Source: Auanema rhodensis (taxonomy: Eukaryota; Nematoda; Chromadorea; Rhabditida; Rhabditidae). Taken from it: DNA of 64,000 nucleotides. The notes beneath the pieces are model-generated. The model saw only the letters and a list, made by a program, of their open reading frames with translations, did no database searches and was not told the origin of the DNA. Below, in pieces: positions 34,404 through 47,740 of this stretch; position 1 is the first letter of the stretch, and every line of letters starts with the position of its first letter. Location of the stretch: NCBI GenBank assembly GCA_964057225.1, contig OZ059897.1, forward strand, positions 9,920,001 to 9,984,000, in the 5' to 3' direction. The translations under genes were made by a program, and so were the position numbers.

Positions 34404-37400
34404 CTTTATCGTTCTCTCCTTCTCTTTATATTAGATTCCAACAATATTTCTCAAATAAAACAAAAACAAGATTCTGTGAGGAAATTGTAAAATAACAAAA
34501 CTGATGTTCATTACAAAAATTTTCTTTTTTCTCTGAGTTATTTCAAAGAAGAATTATAAGAAGTAGAGTCTCGTCGATTAGATGATAATAAGCCCTCGTT
34601 GTCTTGATGTGAAATCTCTAATCAATTGGATGAAGACGTTTGACGGTTTGCTCCACTGCTCCGACGTCGTATCAACCAATAGTGTTTCACATCGCCAATT
34701 TTCAACGATCGATTCTCCTTTTAATCATTATTCTTTATATTCATTTTGTGTTTTTTTCTTACTTTTATATTTCTGATAAATAAAATAATGAGGGTGTATT
34801 AAAGGAAATATTGGTCTTTTCTTTGAAATTTCGTGTAATTTCATTTCATACACATATAAGAAATCAGATTATAAAATAGATTAATTCAATAGATTTATAG
34901 CTTTTTCTTCCTTTTTTTTTCAAAAAAATTCAATAAAATTTTCATTTTTTTCATCATTTACGTTATACAGAAGCGGAAGAAGGAGGTGATGAAGGTGATG
35001 ATATGATGTGAAGGGGAACGATAGACTGCCTGTCTACTGAACTGCTCTCTGTTTCTATAAACTGCGCCTTCTATCTGTAACATTCAAAAGAGAAGATAAG
35101 TCAAGATTGAGAAGAATGAGAGAGGGAATGAAGAAGGATAAAGAGAGAGATTGAGATTGAGAGAGATTGAGGTGAAGAGAGAGGAAAAACTAAGAAAACG
35201 CTTGGAAAGAATAAATAAGAAGAAGCACACGAGTAGAACTAAAGGAGCAGAGGCGGAAATTGAGGAGGTGGAAAAAGGAGAAAGAGGGAGAGAACGAGTG
35301 AGAACCACATAACGCATGACAGCCGTGCTTTAGATTTCACTAAAGCCGAAAGATAATCTACATTTTTACCAATATAGTTTTGAATATAGTTCTCTTCATC
35401 AACGGGTATAGCATACGCTGAACACAAAGAACTTGTAGTTTGTTTTAAAATTAAAAAAATTCGATAAAAATAAACAATGAAAGCAAGAGTTATGTTGATA
35501 GAGATAAACACAAATGTTTTGTTTTTTATCCTTTAAAAACAAATGAATTATCACGTCAAGCTTCAACTTGTATAATACTTTGTAATTGTAATTTTGGTGA
35601 AAAGAAATGAGCAGTATAATATGTTGAATCAACAAGAACAGTTGCCATCTTGCACACACTTGCAAGTCAAAGACTAATTAATTTAATTAAATATATCTTT
35701 TAATTATTTACATAAAATCTTAGTAAATACTTGACTATATATCCAATATTATTAAATCTCCCTCTTGGAATATTTTTTCTTTTCTTTTTTTTTCAAAATT
35801 AGTTCATTTCAGAAGTTTTTATGTCGATTACGAGCCAATCATTTAGGGTACACGGTGTAATGGCATCTATCATGAGGAGGAATCCAAATGCTGGAGCTCC
35901 TACTTCTGGCCATCTCTCTCTCTCTCTCTTTTTTGTCTCTCTTTATCTCACTCTCTCTCTCTCTATCTTCTCTCTTAAACATCAAACAAAACCACATTCA
36001 CTTCCGCTATTATAATTATTTTTTTGATCATGAAGTAAAACAATGTTATTTATACTAAAACATAAATTATAATTCAAAGTTTTAAGTTTTCAAGTTGAAA
36101 AAAAGTTTTTTTAATAAATTACAAAAACATTGATTAGATCACAAGTTCAAATAATGTTTCTTATAAACATACTATAACACTTCTTCTTCATTGATATGGT
36201 TCTCATTTCTTGATAACAAACCATCTTTCTTTGAGAAACAACATCGAAAATACGTTTATCATGGATTCTCTTCATCCGCCGGAATGTTGATATTGGTTCA
36301 AAATACTTCAAGGAATGTTATGAAATGTTTGAGAATCAGTAGAGCTCAACTTGCAAAAAAACGCAAAAACTTGAATGAATTTATTATATTTATCAAGTTG
36401 AAGGGAGGAAATATAATTAAATTATAAGAATAATACAATACAATACTGAAATACTTAAATAAAACAAATTAATATTAGAATAGTATGAAAAGGTAATTCG
36501 TAGTTCAAACAGGTGTCATCATCTTAACAAAACTTTTTTCACGTATCTTGCTAATACTAAACATCGCCTTTCCGTCTTTTTCTCTTTATCTTTCTCTTCT
36601 TTTTCAGTTTTCTATACCACTTCTTCTTCTACTTCTTCTAAAGCTTTCTTCATTTCCATTTCTCTAAATTTTCAAGAAAATCTCAAAAAACTATTCAGAA
36701 ACTTTTCAACAGATCTACATCTGTCTTCTACTGCTACGAGTAAAAAAAAATTTCAGATTCCAACTGTTGTTCACTTCCTTTTACCAAATATTTTACTGTA
36801 ATATTTGAGTGATGAACATTGGCATTGAAAAAATGGCTTTTTCAATTAGATGTACGGATATGTTAAAGTAAAATAGAAGAAAGAATGATGAAAATGGTTA
36901 GTGAGAGTATAAATATCTGAGCATTTTCTTGTGAAAAGTTTCGTTCTTGAAGTTATTCATAATATCTCTTTCTTCACTTTACCGATCCCCTTAGGAGATC
37001 ACTTCGGATTTTATTGAAAGAACCGCATGTGGCAAGAATTGTTGTAGATGAACAAGTGAAGAAGAAGAAGAGAAAATGAGCAGGAAGAAACAGAAAGTAG
37101 TCCAACTTTGACAGAGAAATCTTCACATCGACTAGAGAAACGAAAAAGAAATTCTAACATTGAAGATAAAAAGAGAGAAAAGAAGAGAGATTCATAAAGA
37201 TAGAGAATATCAGGAGATAGGAAACACAGTTGTTTTGTTGCTGGACACGAGATAAGCTTCATGTAAGCATTGCTATGTCTTTGAATGTAGAAAAGATATG
37301 GTGAAGAGAGGATAGGATGGAATGTTCACAAGGTAATGCAATGATAGAAGAAGATAGAGAGAAAATGAAGAATACAGAGAGAGAAAGAGAGAGAGAGAAA

Positions 37401-38176
37401 GAAAGAGAGAGAGAAGAGATAGAGATAGAGATATGTAGATAGATAGATTAAGGGAGAGAGAGAGAGTGAAATATAAAGAGAAAAGATAAAGAGAATTAAC
37501 AAATCAAGAGAAGAACAGAATGATGTATTTATATATTTATGTATATACAATGTATATATATATATATATACATTATTTGTATAGATAGATAGATATATAG
37601 TATTGTACGTAATTTTAATAATTCATACATATACAGTTAACTATATGCATATAAATTAACTTTGAATGAAAAAGCTGTAAACGAAGAATAGTTTAGGGGA
37701 ATTATACCAAAAAATTCAAATCTGATTACCCATACCCCATACCCAATACCGTTTACAGTGAAATCAAAAGTATCATAGTTTTAAAACAAATCAGTTAAAC
37801 CTACTTGATATACGGAACTGATTAATACTCTAATTCACTTTAATAAATCAAACTTCGTTGAATGTAGGATTGCATCCCAAATTAAAAATTTTAGAACACT
37901 TACGGTATGTCATCATTCACTGTTTCATGGGTTACTGTATTTACAGTCTTCTGTATTCATTTTTGATGTTTGAAAATCAGTGTGTTTCGTACACTCTCCA
38001 ACAGTAATCATTTCTCTTGCTGGCTAAGTTTCCTGGAATCTCAGACATTTAGACATTACAGTAGAAGTGAGAGACGAAGAGGAGGAGGAGGGAACTTGAA
38101 CAGGAGGTGTGGCATCGCCTGAGGCTTTCCTGCCATTGCACGGGCAGACTCTCCACGAAGAAGCCGCATTTCCAAG
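34404..38176. other. Intergenic between the two myosin genes
   Basis: About 3.8 kb. An AATAAA at 34454-34459 fits the end of the first myosin message. A possible 82-codon minus-strand gene lies at 35239-35648. An ATG ORF at 35821 (MSITSQSFRVHGVMASIMRR) runs into a CT repeat, and another stretch near 36191-36427 looks partly coding, but no splice path joins them. GA-rich sequence lies at 37370-37470. From about 37980 to the ATG at 38177 the sequence becomes less AT-rich and is the likely promoter/leader of unc-54. Confidence 0.5.
35239..35648 (-). CDS. Possible small two-exon gene, unrecognised
   Basis: Exon 35648-35579 begins MATVLVDSTYYTAHFFSPKL. Splicing GTATTA...TTCAG across 161 nt to 35417 gives a second exon reading YAIPVDEENYIQNYIGK and then VDYLSALVKSKARLSCVMWF, ending in a low-complexity Leu/Pro tail at 35239. 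The total is 82 residues. The central part has protein-like composition, but the tail comes from a purine-rich (GA-type) DNA stretch, so the true end may be elsewhere. It could be a real orphan gene, a pseudogene or chance. Confidence 0.28.
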
Positions 38177-41100
38177 ATGGAACACGAGAAGGATCCCGGA
38201 TGGCCGTACCTGCGTCGTACTCGCGAGCAAATGCTCGAGGTTTGAACCCATTTTGAGCCTTTTTTTCCTTTTTTAAATTTTTTTAAATTTTACAATTTAT
38301 TGTTTTTCTTTGGTTTAGGACCAGAGCAAGCCATACGATTCCAAGAAAAATTGCTGGATCCCAGATGCCGAAGAAGGATACGTTGCTGGTGAGATCACGG
38401 CCACTAAGGGAGATCAAGTCACTGTTGTCACCGCCCGTGGAAATGAAGTAACTTATTCTTATATTTCTTTCTAATTTAAATTAAAATTATTATTTTTTGA
38501 AATTCTTATTTCTAAATATTTTAAATTTAATTATAACTTGAGAATAATTGAAAAAAGGCTAAATTGATTTTGATTAATAATAGTATTCTATCTGCTATAT
38601 ATTCACATTGAAATATTCTATTACCGTAATTTTATTGGAATAATTTCATATACTGTATTCATATTTCTGTTTACAGTAATGCTTTTTGAAAAAAATTGAA
38701 TGAGAAAGGAAATTTGAAGTTGAAAATTACGATTTAAACTTACATCATGCTTACTTTTTCATATTGACTCTTTGTACATAAAATTCTAAAACATCTCCCT
38801 CCCCCACTTTTTCCCCTCTTCTTTCTCTATTACTGGCAGCTGTGAGTTTCGTTTACGACCATAGTCAAAAGGCAAGAAGAGAGGAAGGGCGATATGGGAT
38901 AAGGAGAAGAAAGATAGAAGCATCAGGTTAGAGCATAGGAAGAAGATAAGAGATATGAGTAGAAATTGAGAGAGTATGAGAGACATTGAGGTGAGAAGAA
39001 TGAGCCAAGAGGGAGGGAGTTCGTTAAGAAAAGAAAGATGAAGACTATGCCAAGAACAAGAGAAAAGAGAATGTGAGTCTATGAAAATGTGTAATAGTTG
39101 TCGCTGCCGTAGGCGAATATCAGAGAAAAACCCATGGTTTGAATTTCGCTTAAAACTTCAAAGTTGCAATAAAAACGGGAAAATTCAGAAATAATATAAT
39201 AGCCTAAAAACTTTTTTCAATTATTCCAAGAAATATGACAAAAAAAAGTTAAAATGTAACTGTGAAAATGGATCTGGAATTATAATATTTCTTTGTAGAT
39301 CACCCTCAAGAAGGAGTTAGTTCAAGAAATGAACCCTCCAAAATTCGAGAAGACTGAAGACATGTCCAACTTGTCTATGCTTAACGACGCCTCTGTACTT
39401 CACAACTTGCGTGCCCGTTATGCTGCTATGCTTATCTACGTAAGTTTTAAGTTTTCATTAATGATATTGAAGTCGAAGAACGAAAGAACGATGCAAATGA
39501 TACTGTATGGATGTGTCCATTCAAAGATGAAAAACAAAAGCTTTTGTTGTTGCATTCATATCTTAGTATTCATTCGCTACCGGCTATTACAATTGTGCCC
39601 ATCTTGTGTCAAGCAGAGCAAAGGAATCTCAACATCTGCCTCAGTAATCGTTCTCACTCCTTCTATCACTCGTTTCTCTTTCTTTATCTCTCATCTTAAT
39701 TTCTCTCACTAGTTGAGAACATTTGTTGTTCAGTAGTAGGATATCAAAGAAGAAAAAGAGAGAAAGATAGAGAGAGCGAGAGAAAGAGCGAGAGAAGCCA
39801 GAAGAGAGAGTGTTCTTATTCACAGAAAAGAGAATAAGAGAGAAAAAAGAAAAAATATAAGAGAAATTGGAAGAGATTTAGGCAGAAAAAGAAAAAAGAG
39901 AAAAGAGCACAAGCTAGAAGATAGAAGTGTACGACTGGCATTTTTGTTTTTCCTCAGACACAAAAGATGAAAGCAGCTTAAACAGCCGCGGTAACAGAGA
40001 TGGTTATAAAGTAAGAGAGAGAGATATCGAGCTTAATGTACAACGTTCGATTTCCTAGAAAAATGTTGGCAAAAACTTTAAGGACAGTTGAAGGGAGATG
40101 AGGAAGCAAACGAGTTAAGACGGGAAAATTTAGAAAATTATACGATATCAGGGTTTCGATTTGGAAATAAATATAAATATGCTTTCAGACTTATTCGGGT
40201 CTTTTCTGCGTCGTAATCAATCCATACAAACGTCTTCCAATTTACACCGACTCTGTCGCCCGTATGTTCATGGGCAAGAGACGTACTGAGATGCCACCCC
40301 ATCTTTTCGCTGTTTCTGATCAAGCTTACAGAAACATGCTTCAAGATCATGAAAATCAGTCTATGCTCATTACCGGAGAATCCGGAGCCGGAAAGACTGA
40401 AAACACCAAGAAGGTAGGATTCAGAATCTCGTTCTTTGATTCATTTTGACTTCTTTAGGTAATTGCCTACTTCGCCTCTGTCGGAGCTTCCCAACAGGAA
40501 GGCAACAAAACTGAAGGAGAGAAGAAGGCTACTCTCGAAGACCAAATTGTACAGACCAACCCTGTCCTCGAGGCCTTCGGTAACGCCAAGACTGTCCGTA
40601 ACAACAACTCCTCCCGTTTCGGAAAGTTCATCCGTATTCACTTCTCCAAGCAAGGAAGACTTGCCTCTTGTGATATTGAACACTACCTCCTCGAGAAATC
40701 TCGTGTTATCCGTCAAGCTCCTGGAGAGCGTTGCTACCATATCTTCTACCAGATCTTCTCTGATTTCAAGCCAACTCTCAAGAACGACCTTCTCCTTGAC
40801 AAACCACTCAAGGATTACTGGTTCGTTGCTCAAGCTGAGTTGACCATCGATGGTATCAACGATACCGAAGAATTCCAACTTACTGACGAAGCCTTCGACA
40901 TCCTTAACTTCTCTGGTCCTGAAAAGATGGACTGCTACAAGCTTATGGCTGCTCTTATGCACATGGGTAACATGAAGTTCAAGCAACGTCCACGTGAAGA
41001 ACAAGCTGAGCCAGATGGTACTGAAGAAGCTGAAAAGGCCGCCAATATGTTCGGAATCGACCCTGAAGGTTTCCTCAAGGCTCTTACCAAGCCACGTGTA

Positions 41101-44100
41101 AAGGTCGGAACCGAATGGGTATCCAAGGGACAGAACATCGAACAAGTCAACTGGGCTATCGGAGCCATGGCTAAGGGTCTCTACTCCCGTGTGTTCAACT
41201 GGTTGGTTAAGAAGTGTAACTTGACTCTTGATCAACAAGGAATCAACCGTGATTACTTCATTGGAGTACTTGATATCGCTGGTTTCGAAATCTTCGATGT
41301 AAGCTTTTCCATATTCAACTTCATTCTAATGAATTTTCTAATTTTAGTTCAACTCCTTCGAACAGCTCTGGATTAACTTCGTAAACGAGAAGCTCCAACA
41401 GTTCTTCAATCACCACATGTTCGTTCTTGAACAGGAAGAATATGCTCGTGAAGGTATCCAATGGACTTTCATCGATTTCGGTCTTGATCTCCAAGCCTGT
41501 ATCGAACTTATTGAGAAGGTTTGTCAACTCTTTTCTCCAACTTATTCTGATTTTCTCCTCTTTTAGCCACTTGGTATCATCTCTATGCTCGATGAAGAAT
41601 GTATCGTACCAAAGGCTACTGATATGACTTTGGCTCAGAAGCTTGTTGAACAACATTTGGGCAAACACCCCAACTTCGAGAAGCCCAAGCCACCAAAGGG
41701 AAAGCAAGCCGAAGCTCACTTTGCCATGCGTCACTACGCTGGTACTGTCCGCTACAATTGCAGCAACTGGCTCGAGAAGAACAAGGACCCCCTCAACGAC
41801 ACTGTCGTCTCCGTCATGAAACAATCCAAGGCCAACGAGCTTTTGGTCGAAGTCTGGGGAGATTACACCACCCAGGAAGAGGCCGCACTTAAGGCTAAGG
41901 GTTTGTGATTCTGATAAATTTATGGATTTGCTATGTTTTCTTTTTTAGAAGGCGGTGGAGGAAAGAAGAAGGGTAAGTCTGGATCTTTCATGACTGTCTC
42001 TATGCTTTACCGTGAATCCCTCAACAACCTCATGACTATGCTTCACAAGACTCATCCTCACTTCATCCGTTGTATCATCCCCAACGAGAAGAAGCAATCT
42101 GGTAAGAATACCCTGAGGCTATTGTGATATTTTATTTTCTTCTTTTAGGAATGATCGATGCTGCTCTTGTACTTAACCAGTTGACCTGTAACGGTGTACT
42201 TGAAGGTATCCGTATTTGCCGTAAAGGTTTCCCCAACAGAACCCTTCACAACGACTTCGTCCAGCGTTACGCTATCCTTGCCGCCAAGGAAGCTAAGTGC
42301 GACGATGACAAGAAGAAGTGCGCTGATGCTATCATGGGACGCCTTGTCAATGAAGGAGTTCTTCAAGAGGATAACTTCCGTGTCGGTCTTACTAAGGTCT
42401 TCTTCAAGGCCGGAGTTTTGGCTCACCTTGAAGACGTTCGTGACGACAAGCTTTCTTCCATCATGATTGGATTCCAATCCAACATCCGTTGGTACTTGGG
42501 ACTCACCGACCGCAAGCGTCGTATGGAACAAAGAGCCGGACTCCTCATCGTCCAGCGTAATGTCCGCTCCTGGTGCACCCTCCGTACCTGGGAATGGTTC
42601 AAGCTTTACGGAAAAGTCAAGCCACTCCTCAAGGCCGGAAAGGAAGCCGAAGAGCTCGACAAGATCAACGACAAGGTTAAGGCTCTTGAAGCTGACCTCG
42701 AAAAGGAATCCAAGCTCCGCAAGGAACTTGAAGACAGCTCTACCAAGCTCTTGGAAGAGAAGAACAGCTTGTTCACCAACTTGGAAAGCACCAAGGGACA
42801 ACTTTCTGAAGCTGAAGAGCGTCTTGCTAAGCTTCAAGCTCTTAAGGGAGATGCTGAGAAGCAACTTTCTGTAAGTTTAATTTGCGACTACTCGTATTGA
42901 AACTTTAATTTCAGGAATTGAACGACCGTTTGGCCGATCAAGAAGACCGTAACTCTGACATCCAGAGAGCCAAGAAGAAGGTTGAGGCTGAGGTTGAATC
43001 CCTCAAGAAGCAGATCCAAGACCTCGAAATGAGTCTCCGCAAGTCTGAGTCCGAGAAGCAATCTAAGGATCACCAGATTCGCTCCCTCCAAGACGAAATG
43101 CAACAACAAGACGAAAGCATCGCCAAGCTCAACAAGGAGAAGAAGCACCAAGAGGAAATCAACCGCAAGTTGATGGAGGATCTTCAAGCTGAAGAAGACA
43201 AGACCAACCATACCAACAAGGTTAAGGCTAAGCTCGAGCAAACTCTCGATGACCTCGAGGATTCCCTTGAACGCGAGAAGAGATCCCGCGCTGATCTTGA
43301 CAAGCAAAAGAGAAAGACTGAGGGAGAACTCAAGATTGCCCAAGAAAACATTGATGAGGCTGCCCGCCAACGTCATGACTTGGAAAACAACTTGAAGAAG
43401 AAGGAGTCTGAACTCCACTCTGTCAGCAGCCGTTTGGAAGACGAGCAAGCTCTTGTTAGCAAGCTCCAACGCCAAATCAAGGAAGGACAAAGCAGAATCT
43501 CTGAGCTCGAAGAGGAACTCGAGAACGAACGCCAATCCCGCTCCAAGGCCGACCGTGCTAAGGCTGACCTTCAGCGCGAATTGGAAGAGCTCGGTGAGCG
43601 TCTTGATGAACAAGGAGGAGCTACCGCCGCTCAAGTTGAGGTCAACAAGAAGAGAGAAGCTGAGCTCGCCAAGCTTCGCCGCGATCTTGAGGAAGCCAAC
43701 ATGAACCACGAAAACCAACTCGGTGGTCTTCGCAAGAAGCACACTGATGCCGTTGCTGAGCTTACTGATCAACTTGATCAGCTCCAAAAGCAAAAGGCTA
43801 AGATTGAGAAGGACAAGACCCAGATCCAACGTGAAGCTGAAGACCTTGCTGCTCAACTCGATGGTGAAACTTCTGCCAAGCTCAACAACGAAAAGCTCGC
43901 CAAGCAATTCGAACTCCAATTGACTGAGCTTCAATCTAAGGCTGATGAACAAGCCCGTCAACTCCAAGACTTCACCTCCATCAAGGGACGTCTTCACAAC
44001 GAGAACGGAGACCTCGGCAGACAACTCGAGGATGCTGAATCTCAAGTCGGACAATTGAACAGATTAAAGAGCCAACTTACCAGCCAATTGGAAGAGGCTC

Positions 44101-46182
44101 GCCGTACCGCTGACGAGGAAGCTCGTGAACGCCAAACTCTTGCCGCTCAAGCCAAGAACTACCAACACGAGGCTGAGCAACTCCAGGAAAGCCTTGAAGA
44201 AGAAATCGAAGGAAAGAACGAAATCCTTCGTCAACTCAGCAAGGCCAATGCTGAAATCCAACAATGGAAAGCAAGATTCGAGGGAGAAGGACTCATCAAG
44301 GCTGATGAGCTTGAGGATGCCAAGAGAAGACAGGCCCAGAAGATCAACGAGCTCCAGGAGGCTCTCGATGCCGCCCACTCCAAGATCGCTTCCCTCGAGA
44401 AGACCAAGTCTCGTCTCGTTGGAGATCTTGATGACGCTCAGGTTGATGTTGAGCGTGCCAACGGATTCGCTGCTGCTCTTGAGAAGAAGCAAAAAGGATT
44501 CGACAAGGTCATCGACGAATGGAAGAAGAAGACCGACGATCTTTCTGCCGAGCTTGACTCTGCTCAACGTGATGCCCGCAACACCGCCACCGATCTCTTC
44601 AAGGCTAAGAATGCCCAAGAAGAGCTCATGGAGGTTGTCGAGGGACTCCGTCGTGAGAACAAGAGCTTGAGCCAAGAAATCAAGGATCTTACCGACCAAC
44701 TCGGAGAAGGAGGACGCTCCGTCCACGAGATGCAGAAGATCATCCGCCGCCTCGAAATCGAGAAGGAGGAACTTCAGCACGCTCTTGACGAGGCTGAAGC
44801 TGCCTTGGAAGCCGAAGAGAGCAAGGTTCTCCGCGCTCAAGTTGAAGTTTCCCAGATCCGCTCCGAAATCGAGAAGCGTATCCAAGAGAAGGAGGAAGAG
44901 TTCGAAAACACCCGCAAGAACCACCAACGTGCTATGGATTCCATGCAAGCTTCTTTGGAAACCGAAGCCAAAGGAAAGGCCGAACTTCTCCGCGTCAAAA
45001 AGAAGCTCGAGGCTGACATCAACGAGCTCGAAATTGCCCTTGATCATGCTAACAAGGCCAACGCTGATGCCCAAAAGAACCTCAAGAGATACCAAGAACA
45101 AATCCGCGAACTCCAACTCCAAGTTGAGGAGGAGCAACGCAACCGCGATGATATCAGAGAACAATTCTTCAACGCCGAGAAGCGCGCCACCTTACTCCAA
45201 TCCGAGAAGGAAGAACTCTTGGTTGCCAACGAGGCCGCTGAACGTGCTCGCAAGCAAGCTGAGTACGAAGCCGCTGACGCTCGTGACCAAGCCAACGAAT
45301 ACTCTGCCCAAGCTAGCTCTTTGGCTGCTGCCAAGAGAAAGCTCGAGGGTGAACTTCAAGCCATCCACGTAAGACTTTATTTCAGGTTTCAAAATCATAA
45401 TTATTATCATTTCAGGCTGATCTCGATGAGACTCTTAACGAGTTCAAGGCTGCTGAAGAACGCAGTAAGAAGGCTATGGCTGATGCTGCCAGACTTGCTG
45501 AGGAACTCCGCCAAGAACAAGAACACTCTCAACACGTCGACCGTCAACGCAAGGGACTCGAACAACAACTTAAGGAAATGCAAGTTAGACTCGATGAAGC
45601 CGAAGCTGCTGCCCTCAAGGGAGGAAAGAAGGTGGATTGACAAAATGATAATGTTGTTTATAACAAAATTCATTTACAGGTTATTGCCAAGCTCGAGCAA
45701 CGTGTCCGTGAGCTCGAATCCGAACTCGACTCTGAACAACGCCGTTACCAAGAAGCCAACAAGAACCTCGGACGTGCCGACCGCCGTGTCCGTGAACTTC
45801 AATTCCAGGTTGATGAAGATAAGAAGAACTTCGAAAGACTCCAGGACTTAATTGACAAGCTCCAAAACAAATTGAAGACCCAAAAGAGACAAATCGAAGA
45901 GGCTGTAAGTTTATTTCCAAATTCCCTATTCTGATCTATTGAAATCGGTCATCTCATGATGTTTGTTTACAGGAGGAAGTTGCCAACACCAACCTCCAGA
46001 AATACAGACAAATTCAACACCAATTGGAAGATGCCGAAGAGAGAGCCGACGTTGCCGAAAACTCCCTCTCCAAGATGCGCGCCAAGTCTCGCTCATCTGC
46101 TTCCGTTGCCCCAGGTCTTCAGACATCTCAGTCTGCTGCTGTTCTCCGATCACCATCCCGTGCCCGTGCTTCTGACTTCTAA
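38177..46182 (+). CDS. unc-54: Body-wall muscle myosin heavy chain B (UNC-54)
   Basis: Thirteen exons give 1960 residues, against 1963 recalled for C. elegans UNC-54: 38177-38239, 38319-38447, 39299-39439, 40189-40413, 40459-41298, 41348-41518, 41567-41900, 41949-42101, 42149-42870, 42915-45368, 45416-45631, 45680-45904 and 45973-46182. It starts [18 protein letters not shown] and ends in the UNC-54 tailpiece (SVAPGLQ, then [10 protein letters not shown]). P-loop GESGAGKT is at 174-181 and switch 2 DIAGFE at 458-463. The rod matches UNC-54 nearly throughout (for example [19 protein letters not shown]). It is the main thick-filament myosin of body-wall muscle. Codon use in the rod is rich in C-ending codons (AAG, CTC, GCC), typical of very high expression. 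Exons 4-9 share blocks of identity with the upstream myosin gene. Confidence 0.96.
38448..39298 (+). promoter_or_regulatory. Long intron 2 of unc-54
   Basis: An 851-nt intron with a purine-rich centre (about 38860-39060). The same-position intron of the first myosin gene is only 58 nt. It may hold regulatory sites, but nothing specific is recognised. Confidence 0.3.
39440..40188 (+). promoter_or_regulatory. Long intron 3 of unc-54, candidate muscle enhancer
   Basis: A 749-nt intron at the position where C. elegans unc-54 carries its muscle enhancer. It is GA-rich at 39740-39910 and has a less AT-rich part near 39950-40010. Assignment as an enhancer is by position only. Confidence 0.45.
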
Positions 46183-46892
46183 ACATTTTTACTTTTCCTT
46201 CTGTTATATTATTTCATCATATATACACAAAAGTATATAGACTGTGCATATATGCCCTTGCATACCAGAGAATTTATATAAATCCTTCATCTAAATACCT
46301 TCGTTCTGTAGTTACACATGGATAGCTTAGTATTAACAAACGCCTTCGACATCAACTAGATATGATTAGTTTCCATTATTTTTATTCAATACTCGAATGA
46401 AAATATAAAAATTTTAAACATTATTCTAGTATTTATTATGTTGAAAGAAAAAGAAAGAGTATTTGCCAAAACATAAACAACAAAACAACACATGAAGTAT
46501 TTAGAAGATATCTTTCAATCATATTTGACTTGAAACTTGAATCTTAAATCTCAAGTTTAGCTTGAATATAAGGTTTCAAACTTAACGAGGTGTTACATAA
46601 TCTTGAAAGTATAAGATGACATCGATACATCTTATCACCTTCAAAACAAAAACAATTTATATGTAAATTGGTGGATTTCTCTACCTCTTATACTCACAAA
46701 TAGATACTTATGTCTTCATTTCTGGATGAGCTTTCAACTAATTTCAACATCTGCCATTACACTGCCCAACAATAGATTCTGATCTTTTCCATGACAAGAG
46801 AACGTAATGGAAAACACCTGTCAAATTGATGGCTTTTCATTCTTTCGTCGGCAAACTTATCGTCGAATTGAGCTTCTTTTGAATTTAAAAAA
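46183..46892. other. unc-54 3' UTR and upstream region of four-span protein gene
   Basis: AT-rich, with no coding sequence seen. A less AT-rich stretch at 46735-46880 precedes the next ATG and may be its promoter. Confidence 0.5.
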
Positions 46893-47740
46893 ATGACTGA
46901 AGATATTCCGCTTATGACATCTATTATTAGTACTAGTCCTTCAACTATTATGAGAAAATTTTATGAAGGAGGTAAATAAATATTTATAATTTCACAAATC
47001 TTAATTAAACTTTTGAGACAATGTAATGATTGTAATCAATCTTTTCAGATCCTCTTGAAAGTTTATCAAGATCATGGCCATGCTCAAGATGTGGTATCTT
47101 CTTAGGATTGATACATCTGATATTCAGTATTTTTATTTTGGTACTATTTACAATTTAATTTTGAATAAAACACGAATTCTTTTTCAGATTTTTGATATTT
47201 TCACTAATCCTATTACGTTAGAAGCTTATTCAACTACAGCAGCTTTAATGTATTTTCTATGTTCACTTCTTTGTTTTATTGCTGTTAGGTAAGATATAAT
47301 ATGAATATAATTCTTTTAATTTATTTCAATTATACAGAAGATTAGATAAAACTGCTCAAATTCTATTATTCATATCAAGTTCAATTTCTATTATATTGTC
47401 TATTGCACTCTTTATACAAAATGCTCAAACTGTTAACCAGATTAGTGATAAATCAAGCTGCACATTTCCAACTTGTATTGCACACGCTGTATTAATATGT
47501 GTAGGATTGTGTGAAGGTGAGAAACATTTATAATATTATTTTAAAAGTAAACTTGCAGGTGTCACATGCTTCATTACAACAATTTTATGTTATCGCTCTC
47601 TGAGAATGGCTTTTAAAGTACAAACATCATATAGTCCGTACAGCACTTTAATAATTGGTGATTATAAACAACTGAGTCTGAAGCCCCCTCTTAATAATCC
47701 ACGTCTTAATATTACTTCATCAACAACTTTTCTTCAATAA
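46893..47740 (+). CDS. Four-span membrane protein, unrecognised
   Basis: Five exons (46893-46971, 47049-47140, 47188-47288, 47338-47516, 47559-47740) give 210 residues in frame. The cytoplasmic N-terminus MTEDIPLMTSIISTSPSTIM precedes four hydrophobic segments: CGIFLGLIHLIFSIFILIF, TAALMYFLCSLLCFIAV, ILLFISSSISIILSIALFI and AHAVLICVGLCEGVTCFITT. The loop between spans 3 and 4 has a Cys pair (SSCTFPTC). The C-terminal tail contains SYSPYSTLIIGDYKQL. The layout resembles small nematode tetraspan proteins of the MARVEL/claudin sort, but no family signature is recognised. An AATAAA follows about 35 nt after the stop. Confidence 0.75.

Noticed and set aside
39329-39712. 127-codon ORF starting in unc-54 exon 3
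   Set aside because: It is the exon read on into intron 3. The donor at 39440 and the conserved join to exon 4 show that the extension is intronic.
42888-45164. Long antisense ORFs (388 and 366 codons) under the unc-54 rod
   Set aside because: Antisense shadows of a coiled coil with biased codons. They are Leu/Ser-rich, have no domain, and lie opposite a perfectly good coding exon.
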